A stretch of 64,000 nt of DNA. Origin: Ralstonia pickettii DTP0602. Its GTDB lineage: Bacteria; Pseudomonadota; Gammaproteobacteria; Burkholderiales; Burkholderiaceae. The notes beneath the pieces are model-generated. The model was not told where the DNA came from. It ran no database searches and was given only the letters and a program-made list of their open reading frames with translations. Position 1 is the first letter of the stretch; each line of letters begins with the position of its first letter. Below are positions 36,739 through 45,237 of the stretch, one piece after another. Where the stretch lies: NCBI GenBank assembly GCA_000471925.1, contig CP006667.1, positions 2,356,001 to 2,420,000 on the forward strand, in the 5' to 3' direction. The position numbers and the translations under genes were made by a program.

Positions 36739-37284
36739 ATGTCCCGCGTTCCTCTCGTCAATCCCGCCAATGCCTCGGGCGACAGCAAGGCCCTGCTGAG
36801 CGAGATCCACGGCGCGTTTGGCGCCACCCCCAATATGTTCCGTGCCGTGGCCAATTCCCCCGCCGCGCTGCGCAGCATGTGGGGCGCCTTCGGCGCGCTC
36901 GGCGGCGGCGTACTGGGCGCGGCCCTGGGCGAAAAGATCGCCGTGGCCGTGGCCGACCGCAACCATTGCGAATACTGCCTGGCGGCCCACACCGCGCTCG
37001 GCCAGAAGGCCGGCGCGACCGCCCAGGAAATGTCGGAGGCGCAGGCCGGCCGAGCGCAGGATCCGCAGACGGCCGCGGCACTGTCGTTCGCGCTCAAGCT
37101 GGTCAACGACCGCGGCCAGGTCAGCGATGCCGATGTGGCGCAACTGCGCGAGGCCGGCTTCAACGACGAGCAGATCGTCGAGATTCTGGCGCACGTGGCG
37201 CTGAACCTGTTCACCAACTACGTGAACGTGGCCTTCGCCGTGCCAGTCGATTTCCCGAGAATCAAGCTGCGCACAGCTGCCTGA
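36739..37284 (+). CDS. Carboxymuconolactone decarboxylase/AhpD-like family protein
   Basis: A 181-residue all-helical protein of the CMD/AhpD fold. The redox-type motif HCEYCLAAH near residues 75-83 contains the paired cysteines and the downstream histidine used in AhpD-type peroxidase chemistry. FGATPNMFRAVANSPAALRSM and ALNLFTNYVNVAFAVPVDFP are typical of the peroxidase-related branch. An AAGGAG site precedes the ATG. Peroxide or alkyl-hydroperoxide reduction is the most likely role. The divergent AraC gene probably controls it. No signal peptide is present. Confidence 0.88.
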   Translation: MSRVPLVNPANASGDSKALLSEIHGAFGATPNMFRAVANSPAALRSMWGAFGALGGGVLGAALGEKIAVAVADRNHCEYCLAAHTALGQKAGATAQEMSEAQAGRAQDPQTAAALSFALKLVNDRGQVSDADVAQLREAGFNDEQIVEILAHVALNLFTNYVNVAFAVPVDFPRIKLRTAA

Positions 37285-37395
37285 CGGTTTGGATCAAGCC
37301 TCACGCCCGGCAGCCTGCAGGCCGGGGCCCGCGAGCGTCCGTCATCAGCCTGGCCTAAAGTTACGGCGGTTAATTGCGTTTTCATATTAGGAAAC

Positions 37396-37413
37396 GGGCG
37401 CGCCGCCGCGCCC
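37396..37413 (-). terminator. GC hairpin after the PaaI-type thioesterase
   Basis: GGGCGCG / CGCGCCC with a 4-base loop lies 10 bp past the stop of the minus-strand thioesterase and is followed on that strand by GTTTCC. The U-run is poor, so this is a moderate-confidence terminator. Confidence 0.45.
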
Positions 37414-37423
37414 GCCACCACAA

Positions 37424-37894
37424 TCAGAACATCGCGCTGCTCATCAACGCCTTGGCGACCAGGACGCCCTCATCGGGCGCTTCGGCGTACACCGATACAT
37501 CGGTCACCACCTGGCGTCGGCCTCGCCGCACCACGGTCGCCACGGCGCGCAACGCCGCTCCTTGCGCCGGCGCCAGGTACTGGATCGACAGCGAACTGGT
37601 GGCCATGCCCTTCATTTCATCGCCATTGGCGCCCGATGCCGCCGCAGCCGCCCCGGCGATGTCGATCAGCGTGGCGATCACCCCGCCGTGAACGATGCTG
37701 CCGTAGGTCACGTTGGTCGGCAGGAACGGCATTTCCAGTTCGACATGCTCCGGCGCCAGGCTGGCCAGCCGTACGCCAAGCGCGCGGGCGACTGGCGAGC
37801 CCATCAGCACGGTGTCGACCATGGTGCGCATGCGCGGATCGACGCTCGCGTCGCGCTCTTGCTGGCGGGAAAGGCTGGCGATGGTTTGCGGCAT
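37424..37894 (-). CDS. PaaI-family hot-dog thioesterase
   Basis: A 156-residue single hot-dog domain. The family signature is VTYGSIVHGGVIATLIDIAG near residues 62-81, followed by MATSSLSIQYLAPAQG and VRRGRRQVVTDVSVYA. Such enzymes hydrolyse aryl- or acyl-CoA thioesters in the cytoplasm. CAGGAGAC lies just upstream of the ATG at 37894; an upstream frame extension lacks a ribosome site. It is divergent from a LysR gene across a 339-bp gap. Its place at the edge of a CoA-dependent catabolic island suggests release of CoA from dead-end intermediates, but this is inference. Confidence 0.88.
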   Translation of the reverse strand: MPQTIASLSRQQERDASVDPRMRTMVDTVLMGSPVARALGVRLASLAPEHVELEMPFLPTNVTYGSIVHGGVIATLIDIAGAAAAASGANGDEMKGMATSSLSIQYLAPAQGAALRAVATVVRRGRRQVVTDVSVYAEAPDEGVLVAKALMSSAMF

Positions 37895-38233
37895 GGATGT
37901 CTCCTGGTTGGAATGGGCAGGCAATGACCGCAGCATATCGAGCGACGAAGATCGGCTCAATTACGTCGCACGTAGTCGAGCGGCGATCGCATCGGGCTAA
38001 GCGCGGCGAGCGCCACATCGTCGAGGGTGGACGCAGCGCACCAATATCCCCGATGACACCAAGCGGCGAGACCGGGAACATGGATTCCCCTACACGGGGA
38101 CAGCCCCCTATTCACACGCCATGGCACGGATGCTATCGTGCTCCGGCCTGCCGATGAGACCACACCAAGCATGCCGGCAAGGCGTCCACAGGAATGCGAG
38201 TGAAACGTTGCCACTCTGCGGTAACCCCCCAAT
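37895..38233. other. Gap between thioesterase and LysR genes
   Basis: No gene is supported. A short palindrome TACGT-cgc-ACGTA lies at 37962-37974. The stretch presumably contains promoters for both flanking genes, but I see no clear hexamers. Confidence 0.35.
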
Positions 38234-39160
38234 ATGTCGAGACAGATTCCTCCACTTAACCCGCTGAGGGCCTTCGAAGTGGCGGCCCGGCATCTGAGCT
38301 TCACGCGGGCTGCCGAGGAATTGTTCGTCACGCCATCGGCAGTCAGCCACCAGATCAAGGCGCTGGAAGAAAGCCTGGGCGTACAGCTATTCATCCGCGA
38401 GGCCAAGGCGCTGGTGCTGACGCCGGCCGGCACGGCCTACCTGCCCAGCGTCCAGCTGGCGTTCAAGCAGCTCGCCGATGCCACGCACCGTCTGCACAGC
38501 AAGGATCGCCCGGCGCTGAAGGTCAATATGCCGCCCACGTTCGCGGTCAAATGGCTGATCCCGCGCATGGACCGCTTCATGAAGGCGCACCCGGATATCG
38601 ACCTGAAGGTGTCGACGTCGAACCACCGCATCGATTTCGAGCGCGATGATTTCGATATGGCGATCCGCTACGGCCGCGGCGACTATCCCGGGCTGCATAG
38701 CGAGCTGTGCCTGGCGGTGGAAGTGATCCCGGTCTGCAGCCCGGCGCTGCTGCAGGGCCCACAGCCGCTCGAAACGCCGTCGGACCTGAAGCACCATACG
38801 CTGCTGCACGACGACAGCACTTACACGGACGTCAGCAACCCGGACTGGGCGATGTGGCTGGAGCACGCCGGCGTCACCGATGTCGATGCCAGCCGCGGCC
38901 CGTCGTTCTGGCCGAGCCATCTGGTCATCAACGCCGCGCTCAGCGGCCTGGGGGTGGCGCTGGTCAAGAAGAACTGGATCGAGCAGGACCTGGCCGAAGG
39001 CCGGCTAGTGCGCCTGTTCGAATCGATCCGGCTGCCGGTGGAGTTCTCTTACTTCGTGGTGTTCCCGAAGGAGCGGCTGGAAGACCGCCGCATCCGCAGC
39101 TTCACCGACTGGATCCGCGCGGAAGTGGCGGCGGACCAGCAGCAGCCGACCCCCGCCTGA
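38234..39160 (+). CDS. LysR-family regulator, GcvA-like
   Basis: A 308-residue LysR protein. The winged helix reads LNPLRAFEVAARHLSFTRAA (in part) and VTPSAVSHQIKALEESLGVQLF. The effector domain has the GcvA-type segments PPTFAVKWLIPRMDRF and HRIDFERDDFDMAIRYGRGD. It converges on the adjoining catabolic operon and is the only regulator gene next to that island, so it may control it. The end of the protein (VAADQQQPTPA) is non-conserved. No clear ribosome site precedes the ATG. Confidence 0.91.
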   Translation: MSRQIPPLNPLRAFEVAARHLSFTRAAEELFVTPSAVSHQIKALEESLGVQLFIREAKALVLTPAGTAYLPSVQLAFKQLADATHRLHSKDRPALKVNMPPTFAVKWLIPRMDRFMKAHPDIDLKVSTSNHRIDFERDDFDMAIRYGRGDYPGLHSELCLAVEVIPVCSPALLQGPQPLETPSDLKHHTLLHDDSTYTDVSNPDWAMWLEHAGVTDVDASRGPSFWPSHLVINAALSGLGVALVKKNWIEQDLAEGRLVRLFESIRLPVEFSYFVVFPKERLEDRRIRSFTDWIRAEVAADQQQPTPA

Positions 39161-39226
39161 AGACAGCGCGGGCGCAGCCCGCGTGTCACACCTCCCTGCC
39201 CCACTCGGCAGGCATGCCGCGCAACG

Positions 39227-39637
39227 TTATGCGGCGCCCTGCATCGATGCCGTCTTCTTCTGCACGCGTGCGCGCAGCCGCTCGATATCGACCACGAAGC
39301 GGCGATGCGTGCCGCTGCATACCGTCTCCGCCGCATCTTCGGCAGTCACGCTGAACGTGACACTGCGCCCGTCGATGGCAGTCACCTCCGCGCTGATGCG
39401 CACTTCCCCGCCAAGCGGCGTGGCCCCGCTGTGCTGCACCGAGACCTCCGCGCCGACCGAGCTTTCGCCATCTTCGAGATAGCCTTGCAGGAAGTCCAGG
39501 CAGGTCTGCTCGATATCGCGCACCAGTTCCGGCGTGGCGTAGATGCGCAGGCTTTCGCCGAGAAAATCGATGGTGCGCTGGCGGTCGACCGTCAGCGTGC
39601 GCGAGCAGGTCGCGCCGGGTTGCAATCCGTTCTTCAT
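39227..39637 (-). CDS. FlK-like (fluoroacetyl-CoA thioesterase-type) hot-dog thioesterase
   Basis: A 136-residue hot-dog protein. It shows the pattern of the thioesterase group that includes FlK: CLDFLQGYLEDGESSVGAEV, VQHSGATPLGGEVRISAEV with the His/Thr/Pro cluster, and CSGTHRRFVVD near the end. The family removes acyl groups from CoA or serves as an acyl-thioester proofreader. AAAGGAAT precedes the ATG. It is the last gene of the minus-strand catabolic operon, 85 bp after the amidohydrolase. The substrate is not apparent from the sequence. Confidence 0.83.
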   Translation of the reverse strand: MKNGLQPGATCSRTLTVDRQRTIDFLGESLRIYATPELVRDIEQTCLDFLQGYLEDGESSVGAEVSVQHSGATPLGGEVRISAEVTAIDGRSVTFSVTAEDAAETVCSGTHRRFVVDIERLRARVQKKTASMQGAA

Positions 39638-39722
39638 CAGGGATTCCTTTGATGGTTGCGGACGAAGCCATCCAACCCGGCGCGATGTGCGCGGGCCGGT
39701 GGCATATCCATGTGTTGTGTGA

Positions 39723-40640
39723 CTACAGGCGATAGATGCGCTGGGCGTTGTCGTGCCACAGCGCGCGCTGCTGTTCCGGCGAACAGTTAGCGATGGCGGC
39801 GCGGAAGCCGGCCACGATGGTGTCGTAGCTGGCCACCAGGCTGTCCACCGGATAGTTGCTGGCGAACATGCAGCGCTCGGCGCCAAAGATGGCGATGGCG
39901 TCGCGGATCACGGGTACGTTGTCGGCCTGCGTCCACGGCTTGCCCGGCAAACCCAGGCCCGAGATCTTCAAGGCGACATTGGGTTGTTCGGCCAGCTCGG
40001 CCATCGCGGCGCGCCAGCCGGCCAGCCCCGCCTCGCTGCGATCAGCCGGCAGCCCAGTATGGTTCAAGATCAGCTGCGTGTCCGGAAAATCCCGCGCCAG
40101 CGCCGCCGCCTGGCCCAGGTTCCACCACGGCGCCTGCAGGTCGAAGGACATGCCATGGCCCGCCAGTAAGGCGTAGCCGCGCCGCCAGCGCTCGTCGTCC
40201 ATCGAGCCCGGCAGCCCGCGCCGCGCGTCCTCGCGCCGCGCCGCGGTCACTGGCTTGTTGCGGATGCCGCGCATCCTGGCGTAGGCGGCATGGCCGGCCA
40301 ACACTTCCCCGACATCGCCGCGGTCAAGCTGGGCGTGGCCGACGATCACCGTTGGCCTCCCCGTCCGCGCGGCGAGCTGCGTCAGCCATGCAGTCTCATC
40401 GACAGGATTGGCGCGCGCCCACTCTGCCTCGACGTGCACCGTCTTGACGGGCGCGCAACCGGCCGTGTCGCGGGCGAGATCCTCCGGCAGGTAATTCCGG
40501 CGCAGCGCCGAGTAGTCGCCATAGCGGAAGTTCGGCACCGTTTCGTCCTGCAGCCACGGATACGGATTGCGGCCGAGGTCCCAGAAATGCTGGTGCGCAT
40601 CGATAAAGGGCTCGACGGGCGCCGCGTGTTCGTCGCGCAT
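39723..40640 (-). CDS. COG3618 amidohydrolase-family metal-dependent hydrolase (lactonase-like), copy A
   Basis: A 305-residue TIM-barrel hydrolase. The N-terminal metal motif IDAHQHFWDLG is intact, followed by PYPWLQDE. Later ligands lie in VHVEAEWA, LILNHTGLP and MFASNYPVDSL. Characterised relatives are fuconolactonase and 2-pyrone-4,6-dicarboxylate lactonase, so opening of a lactone or similar ring is likely. Its ribosome site GGAG overlaps the stop of the Bug gene (4-bp gap), showing tight coupling. A paralogue lies in the divergent operon (48464-49396). No signal peptide is seen. Confidence 0.88.
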   Translation of the reverse strand: MRDEHAAPVEPFIDAHQHFWDLGRNPYPWLQDETVPNFRYGDYSALRRNYLPEDLARDTAGCAPVKTVHVEAEWARANPVDETAWLTQLAARTGRPTVIVGHAQLDRGDVGEVLAGHAAYARMRGIRNKPVTAARREDARRGLPGSMDDERWRRGYALLAGHGMSFDLQAPWWNLGQAAALARDFPDTQLILNHTGLPADRSEAGLAGWRAAMAELAEQPNVALKISGLGLPGKPWTQADNVPVIRDAIAIFGAERCMFASNYPVDSLVASYDTIVAGFRAAIANCSPEQQRALWHDNAQRIYRL

Positions 40641-40644
40641 GGGC

Positions 40645-41625
40645 CTACTCCTTGACGGAGATGCGGGTAGCGAGCTGCTTGAACTGCGCCGACTCCTTCA
40701 CCATGGCGGCCTGCAGTGTCACATCGTCGGCATAGGTATCGGTGCTGAAATGCAGCTTCTCCAGCGTCTGGCGCATCACCGGCTCCTGCACGGACTTTGC
40801 AATGGCGGTCTTCAGTACCGCGATCACCTCGGGCGGCGTGCCCTTGGGCGCCGAGATGCCGCGCCAGATCCCCATCGACAGGTCGATATTGCGCTCCTTC
40901 AGCGTCGGCACGTTCTCGAAGCCGCTGACGCGCTTGTCGGCCATCACGGCCAGCACCTTGAGCTTGCCCGCGGCCACGTGCGTGAAGACCTCTGCCGTGC
41001 TGACCGTGACTGCATCGATATGTCCGCCCAACAGCGCAAGCGTGGCGGGAGCGCCGCCGGCATAGGGGATATGGTTGAACTTCGCGCCGGTCTTGTCCGC
41101 CAGCGCGGCGGCAGCCATATGCCACGCCGAACCCTGCCCTGCATTCCCCACGCGGATGTTGGCATCCGGCTTGCGCGCATCAGCAACGAACTGCTCGATC
41201 GTGGTCCACGGCGCGTCGGCGCGCACCGCTACAGCAGCGGGATCGGCGTTCAGGCGTGCGATGGGGATCAGGTCCTGGTAGGTGAACTTGGCCAGCCCAA
41301 GGTAATTGAGGAAGGTCAACTCGCTGGACGACAGCACCAGCTTGTAGCCGTCTGGCTTGGCGTGGACCACTTCGCCCAACCCCACTGCACCAGTGGCGCC
41401 CGGCTTGTTGATCACCACGATCGGCTGCGGCAGGTGCTTGGCCGCCGCCGCGGACAGCGCGCGCGCCACCACGTCGGCGCCGCCGCCGGCCTGCCACGGC
41501 ACGATCAGTTCGATGCGCCGGCTGGGGTAGGTTTCCGCACTCGCTGTGGCCGTACCGCCCAGCAGCCCTAGCACCACGGCCGCCGGCATCGCCCAGCGCC
41601 GCAATAGCGAACGTGACATCTGCAT
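40645..41625 (-). CDS. Bug/TctC-family periplasmic solute-binding protein, copy A
   Basis: A 326-residue exported binding protein. The signal peptide covers about residues 1-30 (AVVLGLLGGTATASAE). Then come YPSRRIELIVPWQAGGGADVVARAL, which is the Bug anion-binding loop, and IRVGNAGQGSAWHMAAAAL and FNHIPYAGGAPATLALLGG. Such proteins bind carboxylates through two bound water molecules and feed tripartite tricarboxylate transporters, yet no TctA/TctB genes are nearby. It sits in an operon with CoA-transferase and lactonase-like genes, hinting that its ligand is the substrate of this pathway. Confidence 0.92.
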   Translation of the reverse strand: MQMSRSLLRRWAMPAAVVLGLLGGTATASAETYPSRRIELIVPWQAGGGADVVARALSAAAAKHLPQPIVVINKPGATGAVGLGEVVHAKPDGYKLVLSSSELTFLNYLGLAKFTYQDLIPIARLNADPAAVAVRADAPWTTIEQFVADARKPDANIRVGNAGQGSAWHMAAAALADKTGAKFNHIPYAGGAPATLALLGGHIDAVTVSTAEVFTHVAAGKLKVLAVMADKRVSGFENVPTLKERNIDLSMGIWRGISAPKGTPPEVIAVLKTAIAKSVQEPVMRQTLEKLHFSTDTYADDVTLQAAMVKESAQFKQLATRISVKE

Positions 41626-41670
41626 GGTTGTCTCCTGTCTCTTATCGGTATAGATGATCCCGCGGTGCGC

Positions 41671-42903
41671 TCAGGCGGCGCCGCGTTCCAGTTCTTGCGA
41701 GCGCACCGGGGCGCCGAACGCACCCTGCGCACGCAGCCGCACGACGGTGGCCGGATCGAAGCCGAACTCACCCAGCACCTCGTCGGTATGCTGCCCCAGC
41801 AACGGCGCCGGATAGCGCACCTGCTGCGGCGTGCCGCTCAGCTTGACGGGGAACCCCAGCGCCTTGACCCGTCCTTCCACCGGGTGGTCGATCTCCAGCA
41901 CCATGTCGCGCGCGACCGCTTGTTCGCTGGACAGCGCTTCGTCGTAGGTGAAGATCGGTGCCGCCGGCACGCCGGCCGCGAGCAACGCGTCGACCCATTC
42001 CGCCGCCGGCTTGCGCGCGAATTCTGCCTCAATTTCAGGGATCAGCGCGGCGCGGTTGCGGATGCGCGCCGCATTGTCGGTAAAGCGCGGATCGGCGAGC
42101 AGGTCCGGCCGCTCGATCACATCGCACAGCGCGGCCCACAGCTTGGGATTGGCCGCGCCGATGACAAAGTGCCGGTCCGCCGCTTGCACCGCCTGGTACG
42201 GCGCGCTCATCCGGTTGGCGCTGCCGATCGGCACCGGCACTTCGCCCGTGCCCCAGTACTCCGCCGACTCCCACACCGACAGGCCGAGCGCCGTCTCGAA
42301 CAGCGAGGCATCCACATACTGCCCCTGGCCGGTGTGCTCGCGCCCCATCAGCGCGCTGAGGACGCCATAGGCAGTGAACAGCCCCGCGCCCAGGTCGGCG
42401 ATCGGCACGCTGGCCTTGACCGGCGGCGCGTCCGGATGGCCCATCACGCTCATCACGCCCGACATGGCCTGGGCGATCAGGTCCAGCCCCGGGCGCCGCG
42501 ACCACGGCCCGGTCTGGCCGAAGCCGGAGATGCTGGCATAGACCAGGCGGGGATTGATCTCGCGCAGCACCGCGTAGTCGATCTTCAGGCGCGCGGCCAC
42601 GCCAGGCCGGTTGTTCTCCACCAGCACGTCGGCGCCGCGCACCAGTTCATAGAACGCTTCCAGCCCGGCGGGGTTCTTCAGGTCGATCTCGACGCTGCGC
42701 TTATTGCGGTTCAGCGCCAGGAAGCCGCCACTGTCATCGCCCTTGAGCCGGAAGCCCATCGACTTGCGGGTCTGGTCGCCGGCACCGGGGGTCTCGACCT
42801 TGATGACGTCGGCGCCCATGTCGCCCAGCAGCATGCAGCAGAACGGACCCGCCATGATCTGGCTGACGTCCAGGACCTTGATTTTCGATAACGGCAAATT
42901 CAT
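41671..42903 (-). CDS. CaiB/BaiF family III CoA-transferase
   Basis: A 410-residue family III CoA-transferase that moves CoA between carboxylic acids. N-terminal marks are VLDVSQIMAGPFCCMLLGDMG and ADVIKVETPGAGDQTR. The catalytic aspartate is expected in RPGLDLIAQAMSGVMS. The segment VLVENNRPGVAARL is typical. An AGGTGG site lies close to the ATG at 42903. It would activate the acid imported or formed by the neighbouring genes, giving the crotonase a CoA thioester. The donor and acceptor acids are unknown. Confidence 0.92.
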   Translation of the reverse strand: MNLPLSKIKVLDVSQIMAGPFCCMLLGDMGADVIKVETPGAGDQTRKSMGFRLKGDDSGGFLALNRNKRSVEIDLKNPAGLEAFYELVRGADVLVENNRPGVAARLKIDYAVLREINPRLVYASISGFGQTGPWSRRPGLDLIAQAMSGVMSVMGHPDAPPVKASVPIADLGAGLFTAYGVLSALMGREHTGQGQYVDASLFETALGLSVWESAEYWGTGEVPVPIGSANRMSAPYQAVQAADRHFVIGAANPKLWAALCDVIERPDLLADPRFTDNAARIRNRAALIPEIEAEFARKPAAEWVDALLAAGVPAAPIFTYDEALSSEQAVARDMVLEIDHPVEGRVKALGFPVKLSGTPQQVRYPAPLLGQHTDEVLGEFGFDPATVVRLRAQGAFGAPVRSQELERGAA

Positions 42904-42979
42904 GGATACCACCTGAAGTTCGGGCGGCCGCACAGGGTGGCGCCGCCGCGGTATTAGAAAAAACGGGAGTCGGGTGCTT

Positions 42980-43759
42980 TCAGCGGCCCACGAACTGCGG
43001 CCTGGTCTTGTCGATAAAGGCGCGGTGGCCGATGCGGAAGTCCTCGGTGTCGAAGCACGCATAGGACTCGGCATGCTCTTCCGGACGCAGCGGCGTGGGG
43101 TCCAGCAGCCGGCGCACGAACTGCTTGTGCCAGCGCGCTACCAGCGGCGCCCCCGCTGCAATGCGGCGTGCCGCCGCGTAGGCTTCGTCGGGCACCGCCT
43201 CATCCGCCACCACGCGGTTGACGAGGCGCTTTTCCAGTGCCTCCGCGGCATCGAACACCCGTCCCTCCAGCACGATCTCCAGCGCCGTCGCCGGCCCCGC
43301 CAGCGCCACCAGCCCGCCCAGCTCGCCATACGACATCACCAGCCCGAGCCGGTTGACCGGCACGCCAAAGCGGCTCGACTTGCCGCAGATGCGCAGGTCG
43401 CACATCGATGCGATTTCCAGGCCGCCGCCAACGCACGCCCCCTGGATCAGCGCAACGGTCGGGTGCCGGCATTCGGCGATGGCGCGCATGGTGGCATTGG
43501 TGATCTCGCCGTACTGCTGCGCCTGCGCGGCGTTGGCGCGCATGGTGTCGAACTCGGCGATATCGGCGCCCGCGGCAAAGGCCTTGTCGCCGGCGCCGCG
43601 CAGCACCACGCAGCGCAGCGTGTCGTCGGCGGACAGGCTCTGGATGGCCCCGGTCAGCCCCTGCCACATGGACAGGTCCATGGCGTTGAGCTTGTCCGGG
43701 TTGTTCAGCGTGATGGTGGCGACCTGGGCGTCGCGCTCGATCAGGATCGGTTGTCTCAT
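42980..43759 (-). CDS. Enoyl-CoA hydratase/isomerase family protein, first gene of the minus operon
   Basis: A 259-residue crotonase. Oxyanion-hole segments are KAFAAGADIAEFDTM and GACVGGGLEIASMCDLRI. The usual first catalytic glutamate position is replaced within SSRFGVPVNRLGLVMSYGE, where a glycine/valine context stands instead of the hydratase-type PEV. Hydratase activity is therefore not assured, and isomerase, hydrolase or lyase chemistry is possible. The ATG at 43759 has only a weak ribosome site. It is divergent from the iron alcohol dehydrogenase gene, with a perfect inverted repeat in the shared control region. Confidence 0.88.
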   Translation of the reverse strand: MRQPILIERDAQVATITLNNPDKLNAMDLSMWQGLTGAIQSLSADDTLRCVVLRGAGDKAFAAGADIAEFDTMRANAAQAQQYGEITNATMRAIAECRHPTVALIQGACVGGGLEIASMCDLRICGKSSRFGVPVNRLGLVMSYGELGGLVALAGPATALEIVLEGRVFDAAEALEKRLVNRVVADEAVPDEAYAAARRIAAGAPLVARWHKQFVRRLLDPTPLRPEEHAESYACFDTEDFRIGHRAFIDKTRPQFVGR

Positions 43760-43858
43760 GGTTGTCGTTGGTTTGGTGGAGGCCCGGCAACTCCGGGCTG
43801 GGTCCGGAATCCGGCTGGTCAGCGCAAGTCTAGGGCCGGCGCCGCGCGCGTCAAAACG

Positions 43859-43915
43859 AGAAAATCTCAGCGGCGCTTCAAGAAAAACTAGGCGCACGGT
43901 GCTGTGAGATTTTCT
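43859..43915. promoter_or_regulatory. Perfect inverted repeat between the divergent catabolic operons
   Basis: AGAAAATCTCA (43859-43869) and TGAGATTTTCT (43905-43915) are exact reverse complements, with centres 46 bp apart. A second pair, CAAGAAAA (43879-43886) and TTTTCTTG (43910-43917), overlaps it. The sites lie about 100-200 bp from both start codons. Two opposed operators for one regulator, possibly joined by looping, is the natural reading. Confidence 0.6.
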
Positions 43916-44053
43916 TGGGCTGCCTTCAAGTAAATCCACGTTGTGACTGACGGGGCTTGTTCCTAGACTTCGTCACCAATGCAGCCGGCAGGACCGCCAG
44001 TCAGCACCTCGGGCAGTCGGGCAGGCAGCGCACCCCACATGCATGGAGACAAG

Positions 44054-45193
44054 ATGGCCCTCATCAATTACATCACCCAGATCCAGATCGACTTCGGCGC
44101 CATCGGGCTGCTGGCGCAGGAATGCGAACGCATCGGCATCACGCGCCCGCTGGTGGTCACCGACGCCGGCGTCAAGGCGGCGGGCATCGTCCAGCGCGTG
44201 CTGGAGCAGCTGCGCCCTGGCTGCGAAGCCGTGATCTACGACGGCACGCCGTCCAACCCGACCGAAGCCGCCATGCGCGACGCCGTGCGTCTTTATGGCG
44301 AGTACCGCTGCGACGGCATCATTGCGGTGGGCGGCGGCTCGCCCATCGACCTGGCCAAGGGCGTGGCGGTGTGCGCCACGCACGAGGGCCCGCTGCGCCA
44401 GTTCGCCGCGATCGAAGGCGGCGTGGCGCGCATCACGGCCGCCACCGCGCCGGTGATCGCCATCCCTACCACCGCTGGCACCGGCAGCGAGGTCGGCCGC
44501 GGCGCGGTGCTGATCCTCGACGATGGCCGCAAGGTGGGCGTGCTTTCGCCTTACCTGGTGCCGCGCGTGGCGATCTGCGATCCCGAGCTGACCATCGGCC
44601 TGCCGCCGATGCTGACCGCGGCCACCGGCATGGATGCCATCGCGCATTGCCTGGAGACCTTCATGGCGCCCGCCTTCAACCCGCCCGCCGACGGCATCGC
44701 GCTGGATGGCCTGCGCCGCGCCTGGCTGCATATCGAGCGCGCCCGCCGCGATCCGCAGGACCGTGACGCACGGCTGGCAATGATGAGCGCGTCGATGCAG
44801 GGCGCGCTGGCGTTCCAGAAGGGCCTGGGCTGCGTGCACAGCCTGAGCCACGCGCTCGGCGGACTGATGCCGACGCTGCACCACGGCACCCTGAACGCGG
44901 TCCTGCTGCCGGCGGTGATCCGCTTCAACGCGGACGCGCCGTCGATGCAGGCAGACGACAAGCTGGCGCGCATCGCGCAGGCGATGGGGCTGCCCGATGC
45001 CGACGCCATCGGGCCGGCGATCAGCGACATGAGCCGCCGCCTGGGCCTGCCGTCGGGGCTGCGCGAGATGGGCGTGGATCCGGCGCTGTTCCCGCGCGCG
45101 ATCGACTATGCGCTGGCGGACCACTGCCACAAGACCAACCCGCGCGAGGCCAGCGCCGAAGACTACCTGGCGATGCTGCAGGATTCGCTGTAA
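44054..45193 (+). CDS. Iron-containing alcohol dehydrogenase
   Basis: A 379-residue group III alcohol dehydrogenase that interconverts an alcohol or hydroxyacid with its carbonyl form using NAD(P). The nucleotide loop is VGGGSPIDLAKG, and PTTAGTGSEVGRGAV follows. The metal ligands are in MDAIAHCLE (Asp, His) and GCVHSLSHALGGLMPTLHHG (two His). GGAGACAAG lies before the ATG. It heads the plus-strand operon of the island. The family includes maleylacetate reductase and hydroxyacid-oxoacid transhydrogenase, so a hydroxyacid substrate is possible. Confidence 0.93.
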   Translation: MALINYITQIQIDFGAIGLLAQECERIGITRPLVVTDAGVKAAGIVQRVLEQLRPGCEAVIYDGTPSNPTEAAMRDAVRLYGEYRCDGIIAVGGGSPIDLAKGVAVCATHEGPLRQFAAIEGGVARITAATAPVIAIPTTAGTGSEVGRGAVLILDDGRKVGVLSPYLVPRVAICDPELTIGLPPMLTAATGMDAIAHCLETFMAPAFNPPADGIALDGLRRAWLHIERARRDPQDRDARLAMMSASMQGALAFQKGLGCVHSLSHALGGLMPTLHHGTLNAVLLPAVIRFNADAPSMQADDKLARIAQAMGLPDADAIGPAISDMSRRLGLPSGLREMGVDPALFPRAIDYALADHCHKTNPREASAEDYLAMLQDSL

Positions 45194-45237
45194 GCCAAGC
45201 CCGCCTCACGACAACAACAAAACAAAGGAGACCAAGC

